Origin: Sapria himalayana | Taxonomy: Eukaryota > Streptophyta > Magnoliopsida > Malpighiales > Rafflesiaceae | Direction: 5' to 3' | Length of the DNA stretch: 64,000 nt | Assembly (NCBI GenBank): GCA_029783825.1 | Contig: JAREIK010001333.1 | Coordinates: 1,223,090 to 1,287,089, forward strand | Shown: one piece after another, positions 1 through 13,000 of the stretch | How positions within the stretch are numbered: position 1 is the stretch's first letter | How the letters are laid out: each line of letters opens with the position of its first letter | Made by a program: the position numbers and the translations under genes | Notes under the pieces: generated by a model | What the model saw: only the letters and a program-made list of their open reading frames with translations | Told to the model about the DNA's origin: nothing | Database searches by the model: none

Positions 1-13
1 AGACGAGATGTGA

Positions 14-403
14 TCGCTCTTTGATGACATTACAACTATCGGACAAGATTCATGGGGTCCATCTAGACAGGGGTTGCCTAAAAATAATACCGATAAATAT
101 TTATCAAGTACTCATCTAATTGTAGAGAATTCTTGTATACACAAGGATATAGAGCCTGAATTTTTACAAAGTCTTTCATTATTAAAAGAAATATCTTTAC
201 TAAAAGGAAGAATCAAAAAAAATAAAGGAGATTTAAATGAAAAATTGCTAGTTGTTCTAAGTATATTGGAGCAATCAGATGGATCTAGCATTGAAGAATA
301 TAATAAGAAGTTGGGTGAGATCATAACTTTACCTATGGATGACCTGTTGTATACTGCAGCTTCAAATATTTTTTGTGAAAGCAAAGCACACAGAGAATAC
401 TGA
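14..403 (+). pseudogene. Myb/SANT-like (L10-interacting MYB type) protein fragment
   Basis: An open stretch of about 130 codons begins right after a stop at 11-13 and ends at a stop at 401-403. It has no ATG at its start. The composition reads like a real protein: an N-terminal segment containing FDDITTIGQDSWGPS, then an alpha-helical C-terminal half ending in DDLLYTAASNIFCESKAHRE. This order resembles the C-terminal part of the plant Myb/SANT-like family (L10-interacting MYB domain proteins, related to the Harbinger-associated Myb proteins). In those proteins a 'temporarily acidic - tryptophan - proline/serine' linker precedes a helical C-terminal domain. The Myb-like DNA-binding half would lie to the left, but the stop at 11 suggests a broken copy. 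The assignment rests on remembered family character, not on an alignment; it could also be an exon of an unrecognised gene. Confidence 0.4.
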
Positions 404-1990
404 ATGATATTTTCACAAAAGTTAGAGATAATTAGAATTTTTTGGATCCGGTTGAATACAAAAAAATTGGGATTACTTTAGTTTTTTTTAGGTTATCAGG
501 GTTAAAACAAATGCAATCTAATGTGTTATTTAATGAGTATATTTCATATTTTATATGCACGTTTGTTTGCATTGATAATATCGTGTGGTTCACTTTGCTT
601 GTAATTGTTTTAACTTTTTTTTGTTGATTAATTTTGAAATATTGAATATTGCCAGAAGATGTTAAATGAAAAGTAAAATAAAATATTTAAAATTACTGCA
701 CTAATTCCAGTCAAGAAGATAATCAGAAAAAAGTGACTTGGAAGAAGACAAGATATCGACTTGGCACTAAACATATTTATGTTTTTTTTAGATTTTATTA
801 TATAATTATGGAAATATTTTTAATAAATTTATTTTAAATAATAATTTACAATAGCATTGAAAAATTAAATTTTATTAGAAATTTTATTTAATTTTAATAA
901 TATGTATTATATTAATTATTAGGGTAAAAATGTAAAAAATATTATTTTCAGCATTTAGCATTCAAAGTTATCAAACAAAATTTTTATTTTCAGCATTCAA
1001 TTTTTAGTAATTTATCAAATAATTTTTCAATATAAATTCAATACTTATAAAATCCAGCACTTAATTTTTCAGTACTTAAATTTTTTAGTTTTATTAAACG
1101 GGTTCGAAGTCATAGGGAACAAATGTAATTAATATTTATATTCATCAAATTATTCTTAATAAAACAATGCATCATTTTTGTTGAATTTAATACTAATACA
1201 TAAATTAAGTCTAATAAATCTTGATATAATTTTTTATTTTGTACCCATAATAAGTCAGTAAGTTCATTGGTTTATGTTTTACAATATTATTCCTTAGTTG
1301 AAAGGCTTTGTCGAGTTATACTAGAATTAAAATTACATGTCAAAATAATGTCATAAAGCTCTTTTTTGTAAGTTAAATATCATTAGTTGATAGATATTGA
1401 TATATTGAGCTAGAAATTGAGATACTTTTCTAATAGTAGATGTCACATGTGCACCAGCCAAAATATCTACTCTCTCATTAGTTGGTCGATGAGTGTCCCC
1501 ATAAAAAGTTAGCACAACAACAAAGATTAACCTGTTCATATCATCCAAATTAGTGACTTAATGTGTTTCATTAAGCAAGTAAATCATTCACATTAATATA
1601 GTACTGACATAGAAATTTACAGGAAAATCCATGAAAACTCATGCTTGACTCTTGGTGTTCTGCCTTTCCAAAGGCATGTCTAATATACTCTTTTCATTTA
1701 TTTTTTTTTTAATTTTAAAATAGTTGAATGTGATCTTAAAATGCATTCATCTTAATGCATTTTAAATTAACTATGTTGAAAAAAAAGAAAGGGAAGAAAA
1801 AATCACGTAGAAAAAGTTATTTTTATCTTTTCTTGATAAATATGAATTTTGAAAGTGAAATCCAAGTGAGATGTGAGTTAAATGAAATGATGAATCACGG
1901 GTGAAATATACCCATCTAGCTAATTCATATGATGAAGTTTGTAAAGTGTTTGAAATATATTGGTGAAAAAATGATTGCATATGTAATTAT
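404..1990. other. AT-rich intergenic DNA, nothing recognised
   Basis: Very AT-rich sequence without exon-like composition. Short open frames (for example 442-627 and 1351-1548) have no recognisable domain. No terminal repeats or RNA genes were seen. Confidence 0.5.
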
Positions 1991-2090
1991 AAAAAAATAT
2001 AAAAAAATATAAAAAATATAAAAAATATAAAAAAATATAAAAAAATATAAAAAAATATAAAAAAATATAAAAAAATATAAAAAAATATAT
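1991..2090. repeat. 10-bp A/T minisatellite (AAAAAAATAT)n
   Basis: About ten tandem copies of a 10-base unit, mostly aaaaaaatat, with a few units one base shorter. The array is 100 bp of pure A and T and is followed by a short tttatttt run. Confidence 0.9.
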
Positions 2091-2111
2091 TTATTTTAAA
2101 GAAAATTTGTT

Positions 2112-2240
2112 TTATTTCTCTATCAAATACTTATAGGTCTAGTGGATGTAGTTAATTTTCATCTAGATATCATTATGTTATTTCTCTATCAAATACTACA
2201 TGCACTAGACCTATAAAAATTTAGATGAAAGTAAATTATA
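2112..2240. repeat. Imperfect inverted repeat with internal direct repeat
   Basis: The phrase atttctctatcaaatact occurs twice (about 2115 and 2179). The segments at 2131-2168 (ataggtctagtg... to ...catctaga) and 2195-2230 (catgcactagacctat... to ...tagatgaaa) are largely inverted copies, so the strand can fold into a hairpin. The element family is unknown. Confidence 0.6.
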
Positions 2241-3329
2241 CTAAATGATAACTATAAAAAATTAGTAATGTTCTTGTTATTCACTAAATTAACGTGTGAG
2301 AATATACTTTTTTTGCATATATATTAATTTAAGTTTGTTGGCTATGATTGATATGATTTACTAGTATATGGTGTGCTTAAAGACACTCTTAATGAGATTT
2401 GATTTACAAATCTTAAAAAAAGTATTGATGTTCACTAAAAATTTTAAGAAAAATCAATTGATAGATTATAAGAAAAGTTAATATTTATTCATGTTCATTA
2501 GATAAATAATAAGATAGTTAAAATATTAGTTATGTTGAGGTTTAATGTAGTTTATATGTTTATGTTATTTTTTTTGTTTACACACGAGTTGTCTTTATTA
2601 TATATATATATATATATATATGTTTATTTTTATTTTTTAGTTAGTGTGGGACCATTGGGTATAATCCAATGGATTTTGAAGGCATACACATATTAGGTGT
2701 TGGTTATTTTAATGAGAATTTAGTTTGTGAGCTTATGTTACAATAGATACTATTAGATGAGACATCTCAAATTAAGATTATTGAGTAAATGGATTTTGAT
2801 GCATACTACATAGTGCATCTATGATGTTTGATTGACCCAATTATGTCTAACATATTTGGCTTATACGACACATGCAAAAATATTTGAGACATGACTATAA
2901 TGATGTACTCATTTAGTTATTTCATGTATATGATAATATTACTTAGTTGTTGGCATATAGTTGTAGATTGATCGATTAGAATGAAATGACTCATCATGTG
3001 ATTTAGACATAATTGTAAGAAAGGATTAATAAGGGGACATATTTTGAAATATTTTGTGGAGATGGGATGATTATCCAAATATCATTCATTGATACTAATG
3101 ATTAAGATAACATATTTTGAAATGAAGAATTAATATTTGATTGAGATAGTTAGAATATCTATATTACATAAGAGTATTCTTATATGTTTTTAGAGAAAAA
3201 TGATATTAATTATTAACTTACTAATCAATTGAATATGATTTTTTTTGTTCTTTCAGCCCATATCATATATTAACCTTTATATTTAAGATATTTATTTTTT
3301 TCTCACCTAAACTTTTTAGTCGTACTTTG
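2241..3329. other. AT-rich DNA with a (TA)n run, nothing else recognised
   Basis: Intergenic or intronic DNA containing a TA microsatellite at about 2600-2621. No convincing coding sequence. Part of it may belong to the degenerate copia relic that follows, but I cannot place a boundary. Confidence 0.4.
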
Positions 3330-5290
3330 TTAAAATTTTTTTCCAAGTGGAGAGAAAATGATAGTTTGTGTCATTAAGTGCACCTTCTATGGGTTGTCTA
3401 ATACTCTGAAGGGGTACATTTGTCTCTCATCAAAGATTAGAATGATTATTATAACTATTTATGCTATGTTGTTAGAAGATACATAATTCTTTAAGGATTT
3501 GATTTAAGATAATGCATCTTTACTTCTTTTGAAATTATTGTAATAATATCATTTCCTTGTCTAGTTGTTACTTTTCAGAAAAATAGTAATTGTTCCTGCT
3601 CATGATACTATTAGCATAATTAATTTTGAGTAGAGTACTAAGATTCCTTTATTATGATAGTTGTGAAATTTTTTAAGGAGCTTTGTCAGTTGTGTTAGGA
3701 AGAGGAGTCTATTGTGAGTATACCACTAGACATAAGATATGAATATTCTCAAGAAGGCGAGATAATAGTTGAGAGACGTGATAGTTCTACTAAAAGTATA
3801 TACTAAATGAATATATCCATATTCTTCCTTAGATGAGTCTTATGTTATGTCAACTGATCTTATTTAACGTAGTGACTTAGATATTTTGATTGTTATATAG
3901 AAATAATTAGTGATGCGTTTTACTTAACATTCATTATTATAATTGTCTGATATTATTATTTTGTAAGAATATAGTGAGATACAAGTAGGTGTACATGATA
4001 ATGGCTAGACCTAAAAGGAAGATTGATCGGCTCAAGATCATGTTGGTTATTAGCAGATTTACTTAGATTTTTGATGTTGAATATTTTGATATGTTTTTCT
4101 TAGCACTAAGATAATTACTATTAGATTATTGTTTTTTGTTATTGCATTTTACATGTGGATTGTATATTAATTGAATTGGTGAAATATATTTTTTCATAGT
4201 GGTTATGAGGATGTATTTATGCTATAGCCACTATGGTTTATTGTTCATGGAGCATATGCATGGTTTTTAGATTGCACAAGGTTCTTTGTGAGTTGAAGTA
4301 ATTTTTTGCAATGTAGTTTAAAAATTTTTCTTCAATATTCATCACTTTAGCTTTAGGGGATGCATGCTGCATTATTTTTTTTTCTATAGATGTGGATTAG
4401 GAGGCAATATGAGATATTAATGGTATATGTTAACAATATTCGATTATATAAAATAATTAGTTAGGTATAACTTATCTAAAGTTGTTCTTACAAAGTGAGT
4501 TTTATATGATGTATTTGGACATCATAAATATATATGGGTATTGAGATATGATACTCAGTCGATATATTTTTTGTTTTCAGATGAGGTATATTTTAGATAT
4601 TTTATTTGATCTTGGTATAATAGGATCCATACTAGTTGACTCATCATTTGATTAAAGTATAGACATGTCTATAGATATTGACTAGATTATATGTCATTTA
4701 CATTGTTAGTATAGTTTGTTATTTTTTAGATTCTTTCAGGTAAATTTATATGAATATAATATTCAAGATTCTAAGGTATGTAAAAAGGGCTCCAAGATGT
4801 GAAATTTTATTTAGATATCAAAGGCATATTTGGGTAAAGGTGTACTCAAATTTTAGTTAGGCTCCAATGATTATATAAAGAAGATCTAATATAAAGTTTT
4901 ATATTTTTATTAGAGGTAATTTTGTCTTTTCAAAAAGTAAACAGTTAATTATTATTTTTATATCTAATACACAGGCAGAGCACATAACTATAATATTAAT
5001 TATTTGTAATAGTTGATTAGTCACTTTTTGGAAGAGTCATGTTTATTAGTTCAGAGACTGATGATGCTATATTATGATAATTAAATAGTTCATCACAATG
5101 TTGAATGAGCGGATAAAATATATTTAGATTGATTGTCATTTTATATGCGAGAATATTATGAATGATTCGATAGTTACTACCCACCTGACTACCAACAAGA
5201 ATATTTTATTCTTTTTATGAAGCTGCTCAATGCATATGTTTTTCCTCAATTTCAAACCAAATATTTTTGACATGTGTGCATCAACTTGAA
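3330..5290 (+). mobile_element. Degenerate Ty1/copia retrotransposon relic (RT-RNase H end)
   Basis: Reverse-transcriptase/RNase H remnants of a copia element are readable in broken frames. At 4580-4653 the segment reads YILDILFDLG...GSILVDSSFD, matching the conserved copia tail where the strain 'YxLDLLxExGxLGxKPxxTPMD' is usual. At 4750-4990 comes ILRYVKRAPRCEILF, then a SFKSKKQ-like NFVFSKSK stretch and a remnant of the RNase H AEAEY block (TQAEH). Near 5280-5300 an AACTTGAAAGAGAG polypurine-like tract followed by attgagattta marks a probable 3' LTR start. Numerous stops and frameshifts show it is long dead. The left boundary is approximate. Confidence 0.6.
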
Positions 5291-5919
5291 AGAGAGTATT
5301 GAGATTTAATATAGTTTGTTGATTTATATTATTTTTTTGTTTATATTGTATGAGAGCTCCCAACAATTGTGCTTCCTCAAACATATATATACTTGTTTTT
5401 CATTTTTTTGAAAGTTAATGAACAAATATATATTTTTAAATCTTTTTCTTGCATTCTTTTTCCTCTCTCTGTCTCTTTCTCCTCATTTCTCATTGATGTA
5501 TTGATGAAACTGTAAGGGTTTTGGCCACCAACAACTGCCTTCAACAAGTTTTTTGATGAATTATCCCAAGATAATAAGATTTATGTAATTCATTTTTGTC
5601 TCTTTCATAATTTAAAATAAAATAAAAAAATTTGCATAGCCTAACCAATGAGTGAAGCATGCTATAAAATAAAATATGATTTAATCATTTAATTCATTAA
5701 TGACAATCATGTAATCAAATATCTAGAATATGCAAATGGGCAAGACATACTTTAAGTGTACCTTATTGAAAATGTCATGTTTTTCACAATAATGAGGATG
5801 CCAATAGGCATACTTTGCTAGTGCATTTTCACTTATGTTTCATGCCACGATTATCCATATAATGATTTTTTTCAAAATAATATAATATGAGGGTATAATT
5901 GAGGAAATATAGTGATTGC
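5291..5919. other. AT-rich DNA, possible copia LTR remnant
   Basis: Follows the polypurine-like tract of the relic on its left and includes a pyrimidine-rich patch around 5450-5490 (ctctctctgtctctttctcctc). No gene is recognised. It may be the decayed LTR of the neighbouring copia relic. Confidence 0.3.
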
Positions 5920-6218
5920 TAGAGGTAGAAAATAGGTTTTTTTTTTTTTGTTGTTCATGCTGGTCATCGTGATGGGCTATGCCAGCCTAGTATTGAAACC
6001 AGGTTATGCTGTACTGGGCCTTCCTGATTCAGCGGAGCTCAACCTAGCATTAGTCCTTGCTAGCCTAGTTTGGTCACTTGGGCTGAAACCTGCCTGCATG
6101 GGTTGGCATGTCGAGCTAGGTCGTGCCACAAGTTTTGTGGCACGATGGCTATGCCAGGCTGTGCCTGGGCTGGCTTTTGTAGGCCATGCCGTGAGCCCAT
6201 CTTTTTTTTCCACCTCTA
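5920..6218. mobile_element. Short non-autonomous hAT-like element
   Basis: A GC-richer island of about 300 bp begins TAGAGGTAGAAAA and ends TTTTTTTCCACCTCTA, so the ends are inverted repeats of the TAGAGGTG type used by the complete hAT at 11100. The inside is rich in GCC/GGC-containing words (gccatgcc, gtgccac, tgggct), as are the subterminal regions of that hAT. The flanking 8-mers (gtgattgc / gctaatcc) do not match, so the copy is old or the ends are misjudged. The 91-codon open frame inside it is a by-product of this composition, not a gene. Confidence 0.5.
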
Positions 6219-7569
6219 GCTAATCCTAGTAAATTAAAAATACTAGCTTATAATAGATATATAATAAACAAACATCTTAAAGTCTATTGGAGTCTTAAAG
6301 TTATTTATTTCATGTTAACGTTATTTATTTATGCCATGTAATTTTTCATTCAACATTTTTACATTGTATTAGAGTAATAAAGAAAAAATTGGTGGCTTAA
6401 TTCATTGTAAGCATCAGAGCAATAATTGCAATTGATCGAGATCCATAATAAGTGTGATTAAGGACAAAAAAAATTTTATTGTCATTGAGATTTTATATTT
6501 TTTTTTTTTGATTTTTTTTTTTTTTGCAAAAAGAAAGATTTATTATAGAAAATATTTTAATTCGGATTTGAAATATTCATTGCTCGTATCTTGATGTTTC
6601 TCTTCCCAAATCATCTTTTTTTAAGAGAAGTTATTCTATGCCTATAATGACACTTATGGTGATGGTGATACATTAGTAGCTGCTAGCCTATAGAGTTTGA
6701 TACTTGGATATTTTTTGCTTTGTGCACTAGATTTAGGATGCCTCATGAACTTGCAACATCAATTTATTTTTATTGGATCATACAAATTGATAATGTTTAC
6801 TTATAATTTATGAATTTTTAATTACTAAAGCAAGGAACTTATAATACTATTTTTTCATTAATTATTTACTTAGTTATCGACTTAGTTTATATTGACATTT
6901 TTAGGTCAAAGTGATTTAGAGCCGATGATGAGTTACATAACGCAACTCCTTAACATGTACTAGTATTTTTTTTAGATAGTCTCTAGTTCTCTTCTCCAAG
7001 AGTCTGATTCTGAGAGACAAACGACAAAGTTATATTCATATTTGATTTCACCGGTAGACTCATGCTTGTATTTTTTTTATCTCATTTAGAATGTGAAAAA
7101 ATTATGTTGAAAGAAATGAATGGTCTTCGTGAAAGTTAGTAATTAGATGTGAGTATTGATATAAATATTGATCATACTAGCAAAGTATAATGAGTCAATG
7201 CTTGTCTAGTGACTAAAGATTTCAATTAGGTATGCACAATGAATTATTTGGAAGATCTTAGTTTTTTAATGTCTTCATGAAATTTTTGAGAAGATCTTAG
7301 TTTTTTATTTTCTCTAATGTATATGATTGAGCTATTTACACATCATTTTGAATTATAATATTTAAATTTTTTATCTATATTTTATGTTTTACTTTTTCTT
7401 GTATGTATTAATCTTGTATTGAACAAGTTCGAATTGAGTAGGTAATAATCATAATGTAAGCATATTCCAAGTAATTTTATGCCTATTTATCCCATATTAA
7501 ATTGAATGATAATTATGTGATTGTTTCTTCATTATGAAATTTGTGAATGTAAACATAATATGACATTAT
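6219..7569. other. AT-rich DNA, nothing firmly recognised
   Basis: Contains poly-T runs near 6500-6530 and two phrases resembling decayed retrotransposon primer-binding sites (attgtattagagtaat near 6365, catcagagcaat near 6413). This suggests further LTR-element debris, but no boundaries can be set. Confidence 0.3.
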
Positions 7570-7774
7570 CAATGATAAAAATTTCCGATATATCCACCGA
7601 TATATCTTCGATATATCAATAAATTTTAAGTATCGATATATTTATTAAGACCGATATATCTATCATTGATTAGTAATCATATATAAATACACACTGATAT
7701 ATCTTCGATATATCCGATATATCCGTAAAATCTAAGTACCGATATATTCATAAAAACCGATATTTTAATCCTTG
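7570..7774 (+). mobile_element. CGATATATC-rich hAT-type MITE, copy 1
   Basis: A 205-bp element flanked by a perfect 8-bp duplication gacattat (7562-7569 and 7775-7782). The ends CAATGATAAAAATTTCCG and the complement CAAGGATTAAAATATCGG are imperfect inverted repeats (14 of 18 positions). The inside is made of repeated palindromic gatatatc words. The 8-bp duplication points to the hAT superfamily. Copies 2 and 3 are at 42482 and 49154. Confidence 0.85.
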
Positions 7775-7889
7775 GACATTATAGCATTTACCAATGTGGC
7801 TTAACCTTTTGGCTACCAGTCTACTATTGACGGCAGCATTGGTAGTCAAAAGCACAAGGGTTTTTTTTTTTTGGTTTTTTTCATTTTTT

Positions 7890-7893
<4 letters not shown>

Positions 7894-7925
<32 letters not shown>
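7894..7925. repeat. (TC)n microsatellite
   Basis: About 16 uninterrupted TC units between two poly-T runs. Confidence 0.95.
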
Positions 7926-7930
<5 letters not shown>

Positions 7931-8062
7931 AAACAAGTAATCAAGATAAAATGCAAACACAAAAAGGACATTCAAGTATCAGACCCAAATGAATCTCTTT
8001 GTATTGTTATCTTGAAAACTCAAATGCTAAAATAGACTAACACATAGTACTGTGAGTATAAC

Positions 8063-9067
8063 CTAAGTAGCACGGACACGGATACGAATACGGGGATATG
8101 ACACGGCAGGATATGGGGACACAAAAAATTTAAAAAAACTAGGATACGGATATGGCTAGGATATGACATGAAAAAAAATAAATACAAATATTATCCATTA
8201 ACAGAAATTAAAATAAATAAAAAAAATGTATTTAAAATTAATATTCCATATTTATATATTCTATATTTTAATATTGCATATATTTTATTATTCTTAAAAT
8301 TATGTATTTAAAATAAAAATAAATTATTTGTTTATTATATTTTGTATATATATTAAACAAACAATAATAATTAAATTATAAAAAAAATATATTTAAACCC
8401 TCTAACCCTTGCCCCCTCCCATTACAGCTTCTAACACCCTCTAACATATATTTAAAATATTGTATTTTAAAATAATGTAAAATATATTTAAACCCTCTAA
8501 CACCCTCCCCCTCTCGAACCTTCCCCCCTCCCCTCTCCCCCCCCCCACCCTCCCTTTACAGTTTCGAACACATCCCCCTCCCGATACAGATTCCAAAACC
8601 CCCCATTCCCTTTATAGAATTAGGTTACCTTAGGTACTGTCGGCACCTCGGCAGTGCGCTCCTCCTCTCCCTATTTGACGCAATGATAATTATTTCCTGC
8701 AATCGACTTGTCGGCAACTCACTGTCAGCGGTGTGCTTCTCAATTTGTTGGAGATGTAGGAGTAATCGTTAATATATAGTGTATTTCCGATGCATTAGAA
8801 TCGTAAAAATGCGTCGGTTGGTAAACGACGCGTCTGTAGGTAAATTACGTGTATGTTGGTAAATGATGACTGTTTCGGAACAACGCATCGGATACGTCTC
8901 CAACACGTCTGTTCGATACGTCACGTGGCGTATCGGATACAGATTTTGTGAATGATACGCCACGTGGCGTATCGGACACGTATCCGGCGCGTGTCCGTAC
9001 AATGTCGTCGTGTCCACGTGTCCGACACGTGGATACGACAGTGCCTAGGCATATCCGTGCAACATAG
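8063..9067 (+). mobile_element. CTRTGTTGCACGG palindrome element, copy A (non-autonomous hAT-type)
   Basis: A 1005-bp element whose ends are CTAAGTAGCACGG on the left and, on the complement of the right end, CTATGTTGCACGG. It is flanked by an 8-bp duplication with one mismatch (agtataac 8055-8062, agtataat 9068-9075). The left part is AT-rich after a gacacggatacg-rich terminus, the middle is C-rich (8400-8610), and the right end carries the 20-bp palindrome GATACGCCACGTGGCGTATC at 8954-8973. A 23-base near-palindrome centred on two CACGTG-like cores follows at 9012-9034. No transposase is encoded. It lies upstream of the first visible TCAB1-like exon, probably in an intron. Confidence 0.85.
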
Positions 9068-9348
9068 AGTATAATTGGATTTATTTGGGATTTGAAAAAA
9101 ATCAAGGTGAGCTCTTCGATATGTGCAATTTGGGTGTTTTCTATTTACAACACAAGTTGTGTCGATGTAAATATTTTACACCAGTGGTATTTGGGTAACA
9201 ATGTCACAACACCTGAATTGTGAGTATAACTTGAAATGGTATTTCAGTGAGGGTACTTTTGATGAAAATTTTTGCCGATGGCGTTCTCTTTTTGGCCCCC
9301 TTTTGTTGGGTAGTAAATTTTTTCTAGAGAAGCCACTTTTGGTGTTCT

Positions 9349-9487
9349 GGGAGAGGGAGGGGAAGAGGAAGAGAGGGAGAGGAAGGGGAAGAGGGGAAGA
9401 GAGAGAGAGAGAGAGGGAGGTAGATGAAGATGGGGGAGAGAGGGAGGGAGGGGAAGAGGAGGAGATAGAGAGGGGGGGGGGGAAGGA
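9349..9487. repeat. Long purine (GA-rich) tract
   Basis: The + strand is uninterrupted purine from 9349 to 9420 (72 bases, including a GA repeat) and nearly so up to 9487, ending in a run of G. The open frames on both strands here come from this simple sequence. It lies about 280 bp upstream of the first visible TCAB1-like exon. Confidence 0.9.
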
Positions 9488-9762
9488 CATAAAATGAAAG
9501 AAAAGGAAAATTAAAATGAGAAATTGTGTTTGATATTCATGTTTCATAATATCTTTTGTTGAATCATTATAATTTATACATAGTCTAATTATATTGTTAA
9601 ATAGGTGAAACTAATTACAAGTTGTTAAATGCTAATGATAATTTTCTATATCAAGTCTGAAATTAAATACATGAAATTATATATTAACATATGAAATTAA
9701 ATTCTAGTTTTTTTAAAAATTAATTTCTTTCCTTATTCTTGTTGTTAATTTCTTGGTTGCAG

Positions 9763-10024
9763 ATTCTTACCCTGCCAGCCTTATTATTTATGGGGGAGAA
9801 TCTGTATATGACTTCTGTTGGTACCCATACATGACTACTTCAGGTGCAGATGCCGTCATTTTTTCTTAGACCTGTTTGTTCATTAGTTTCAGTTGTAGTT
9901 GATGTTTGGGAGGTGGATATTTTGGTCAAATGTTTGCTTTGGAATTTCAGACATTGTTACCTGCGTATTTGCTACTACTGCTCGTGACCATCCAATACAT
10001 TTATGGGATGCTACTTCTGGCCAG
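9763..10024 (+). CDS. TCAB1: TCAB1-like exons 1-2 of those visible
   Basis: Exon 9763-9843 follows the acceptor tggttgcag and encodes SYPASLIIYGGESVYDFCW and then YPYMTTS. It starts with the last two bases of a codon, so a preceding exon must end with one base of that codon. Exon 9951-10024 follows ggaatttcag and encodes the WD-like segment containing ATTARDHPIHLWDATSGQ, ending in phase 0 before gttaag. The intron between them is 107 bp. No upstream exon of this family (the expected 'WSPDG...LTSS' repeat) was found in 1-9762. Confidence 0.9.
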
Positions 10025-13000
10025 GTTAAGACTTATTTTGTTGTTTTATTACTTTGTTGTTTAATTATTTGCTATAGCTGTCAAATGAAGTACCAATTTG
10101 GTAATTGAAATATCCATTTTATAACTTGGGAATTGAGATCCAAATTTGATCTAATAATCATTACCAAACCTTGAAAATAACTCAAGCGTACATATATACT
10201 CATAGAGGGCTAAAACGCAAACAATTTCATATTGATACACATTTGGATATTTAGTTGCCAGCTTTTTTTGAAGGAATTATTTGTCAATTTTATAAAATTT
10301 AAATGTATATGTGGGTAATATAACAATTTTTATCATTACATAAGCATAGCATTAAGTGGATCCTTAGCATTTTTATATGCATGTGATGCCTTTGTTTTAT
10401 AAACTCTAGCATCAGAGCTCATTGATTATTTATTTAACAATTGAAATTACCACTCGAGGAATTGAAAATTAAGTGTATATTTAACACAATTCTTGGGTAA
10501 TGCCTTCTTTGTATTGTTGGGTTGCAAATATATTTTCTAAACATCGCTATACATATAGAGAGAGAAAATAAATAATTTGATAAAAAAATTGGAGCGTAAT
10601 TAATATATTATATTTTGATTACATTGTCATAATTTATATGTATTTGTTCATACATATTGAACAATGTATAATTTGTAGATAATTTTTTATTTTGAACAAG
10701 AGTATCTTAATAATCTATTATAACAAATAGTCAAATATATGCTTAGTACATATTGAATATATCTTGGTATATATTATTTTTAGATAATATTTTGTTGTAA
10801 TCAATAAAAATGTTTGGTATATTACATAAATACTAACAACACATTAGATCTTATAAGAATTTAGAAGTTGAAATTATTTTGGCGAGCATATGTATATTGG
10901 AGGTTATGTCTTGGTATGATCTTGGGCTTGAGATTCACTAGATGTAATATCTTTGATTTTTAGAAATAAGATTGTTGAGATATTAATTTTTCTCAGATTT
11001 TATGTTAATTAGGAAATTTATGTATTGACACGACCTCCATTGTTCTGGTAGGAATGAGATTGGTAAAATTCTAGGTCAATTTATATTGTTGATAATACAT
11101 AGAGGTGTCAAACGTGCCGGGCCGGGCCGGGCCGGCACGTTCTAAAACTGTGCCCGGGCCCGTGCCGTGCCCGGGTGAAGTAAATCCCGTGCCTTGCCTT
11201 GCACGGCACGCCGGCACGGGTCCATCCCGTGCCAGTTCACGCGTGGCACTGGCAGCGTGCCACGCGTGCCGTGGCGTGAGTCACGACTCACGGTCACGCC
11301 TTGTGAGTCGTGACCTATCCGGCACCCCCCCGGTAAAAAGACCGCGGGTCGGGTCCAAACAGACCCGACCCGCGGTCTTTTCTGCCGAAACCCGACTCCC
11401 AAGTCTGATCCGAGCATTTCCAACGGCAAAAAAAAAAAAATTTCAAACTTGAGCGATTTTCAGCCCTTGGATTCACCTCCAACGGCTAGGGGGCAGAATC
11501 CAACGGTCATCGTGATTCTGCCCCTTAAATATATTAAAAAAATTCAAAAAATTAATAAAAAAATATTTTTTTTATAAAAAAAAACTTTATTTAGCCTATA
11601 AAATCTACCCCCCTCCCTATAACATTTATGTTTTTCAAAAACATAAAACCTCTCAATATTTTCTCTCTCACATAAACCGTGCATCTCTCTCTCGGCCCTC
11701 GTGATTTTGATTTCGGCTTGGATTTTCGTGAAACTCAACTTGAGTTTTGAACATCAGAGCTTCCTGCGGTGCACCTTGCACGTGAGTGACCTCATTGCTT
11801 TTACCGGGTAATATATTTTACGTTTTTTTGTACTTTCGCTCTCTAGAAAAACTTACGAAAAAAAAATGACAAATACACCTAACACGTATTTAAATTTGGA
11901 AAATGAAAATGTTAGTATTACACATACGTCTGTGGCTCCTGAAACTTTGGTTTCTCCTGTCATCTCAGCCCAAAGTTCTAAAAAACAAAAAACTAGGAGG
12001 ACTTCTGTAGTTTGGACACATTTTAAAATCATAACACAAGTAGATGTTAGGGGTGAGGAACATGAAATGGCACAGTGTAAATATTGTATGAGATTTTTAA
12101 CATGCAAGAGTACATGTGGGACTGGGCACCTCAAGAGGCATGTTGAAATATGCTCCAAAAAATATGGACCGTTAGATCCTAGGCAAACCCAACTTGGCAC
12201 TACATTTTTTGAGACTGGATCGAGTTCAGTCTCAAAGTTTACTCCCTTCGTATACTCCAGCGAGTTGGGTAGGGACGGCATGGCCAGGCTCATCACATTG
12301 ATGGGTCTTCCGATCAGATTTTCGGAAGATCCGAGGGTAGTGCTCATCATGCAGACTTATTTTCAGCCATCCTATCGTAGGATTCCTAGGTCCACATCTA
12401 GGAGTGACATACTAAAGATATATAAGTTAGAAAAACAAAAAATAATTAAGGAATTTTTGGCATTTAGTGGAGTGGTATCCGTGACGTCCGATATATGGAC
12501 ATGTCACGATGATTCTTCTTATGCATGTCTCACGAGTCATTATGTAGATTCTAACTGGACAATCAATAAAAAAATATTAGGATTCACTGAGATTCTTCAT
12601 CCTCATGATGGCCCGGCCATTTTTGAGTGTATGATGAAAATATTTAGGGAATATAAAATTCAAAATAAAATTTTTAGTGTCACTTTTGATAATGCTGCGA
12701 ATAATGGAGTAGCGATCAATATATTTGTTAGGAATATTAGAGACGCACCATTAGGAGAGATATTTCATGTCAGATGCATGTGTCATGTTATTAACCTGAT
12801 AGTTCAAGCGGGTATGAAGGTGTGTTACCCCGCGTTGGAAAATATACGCAATGCACTCAAGTATATTCGCACTCCTCGCAGACTACAAGAGTTTGGTAAT
12901 CTCTGTTTGTCTGCGAATCTTAAGAAGAAGAAATTCCAATCAGATGTGAGACATCGTTGGAATTACACGTACCTGATGTTGGAATCATGTGTTGGATACG

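Noticed and set aside
5948..6223. 91-codon hydrophobic frame
   Set aside because: It coincides with a short hAT-like element with GC-rich words; the antisense strand is also open.
9176..9547. 123- and 98-codon frames on both strands
   Set aside because: They translate a GA/TC low-complexity tract into Ser/Pro/Leu or Glu/Arg/Gly runs.
1..9762. Upstream exons of the TCAB1-like gene
   Set aside because: I looked for the expected first WD repeat and start region and found none; they must lie outside the window or be too diverged to see.
11105..11452. 115- and 95-codon frames at the left end of the intact hAT
   Set aside because: They are subterminal GC-rich repeats of the transposon; both strands are open and no domain is present.
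11853..12350. 165-codon minus-strand frame
   Set aside because: Shadow of the well-supported transposase on the + strand.
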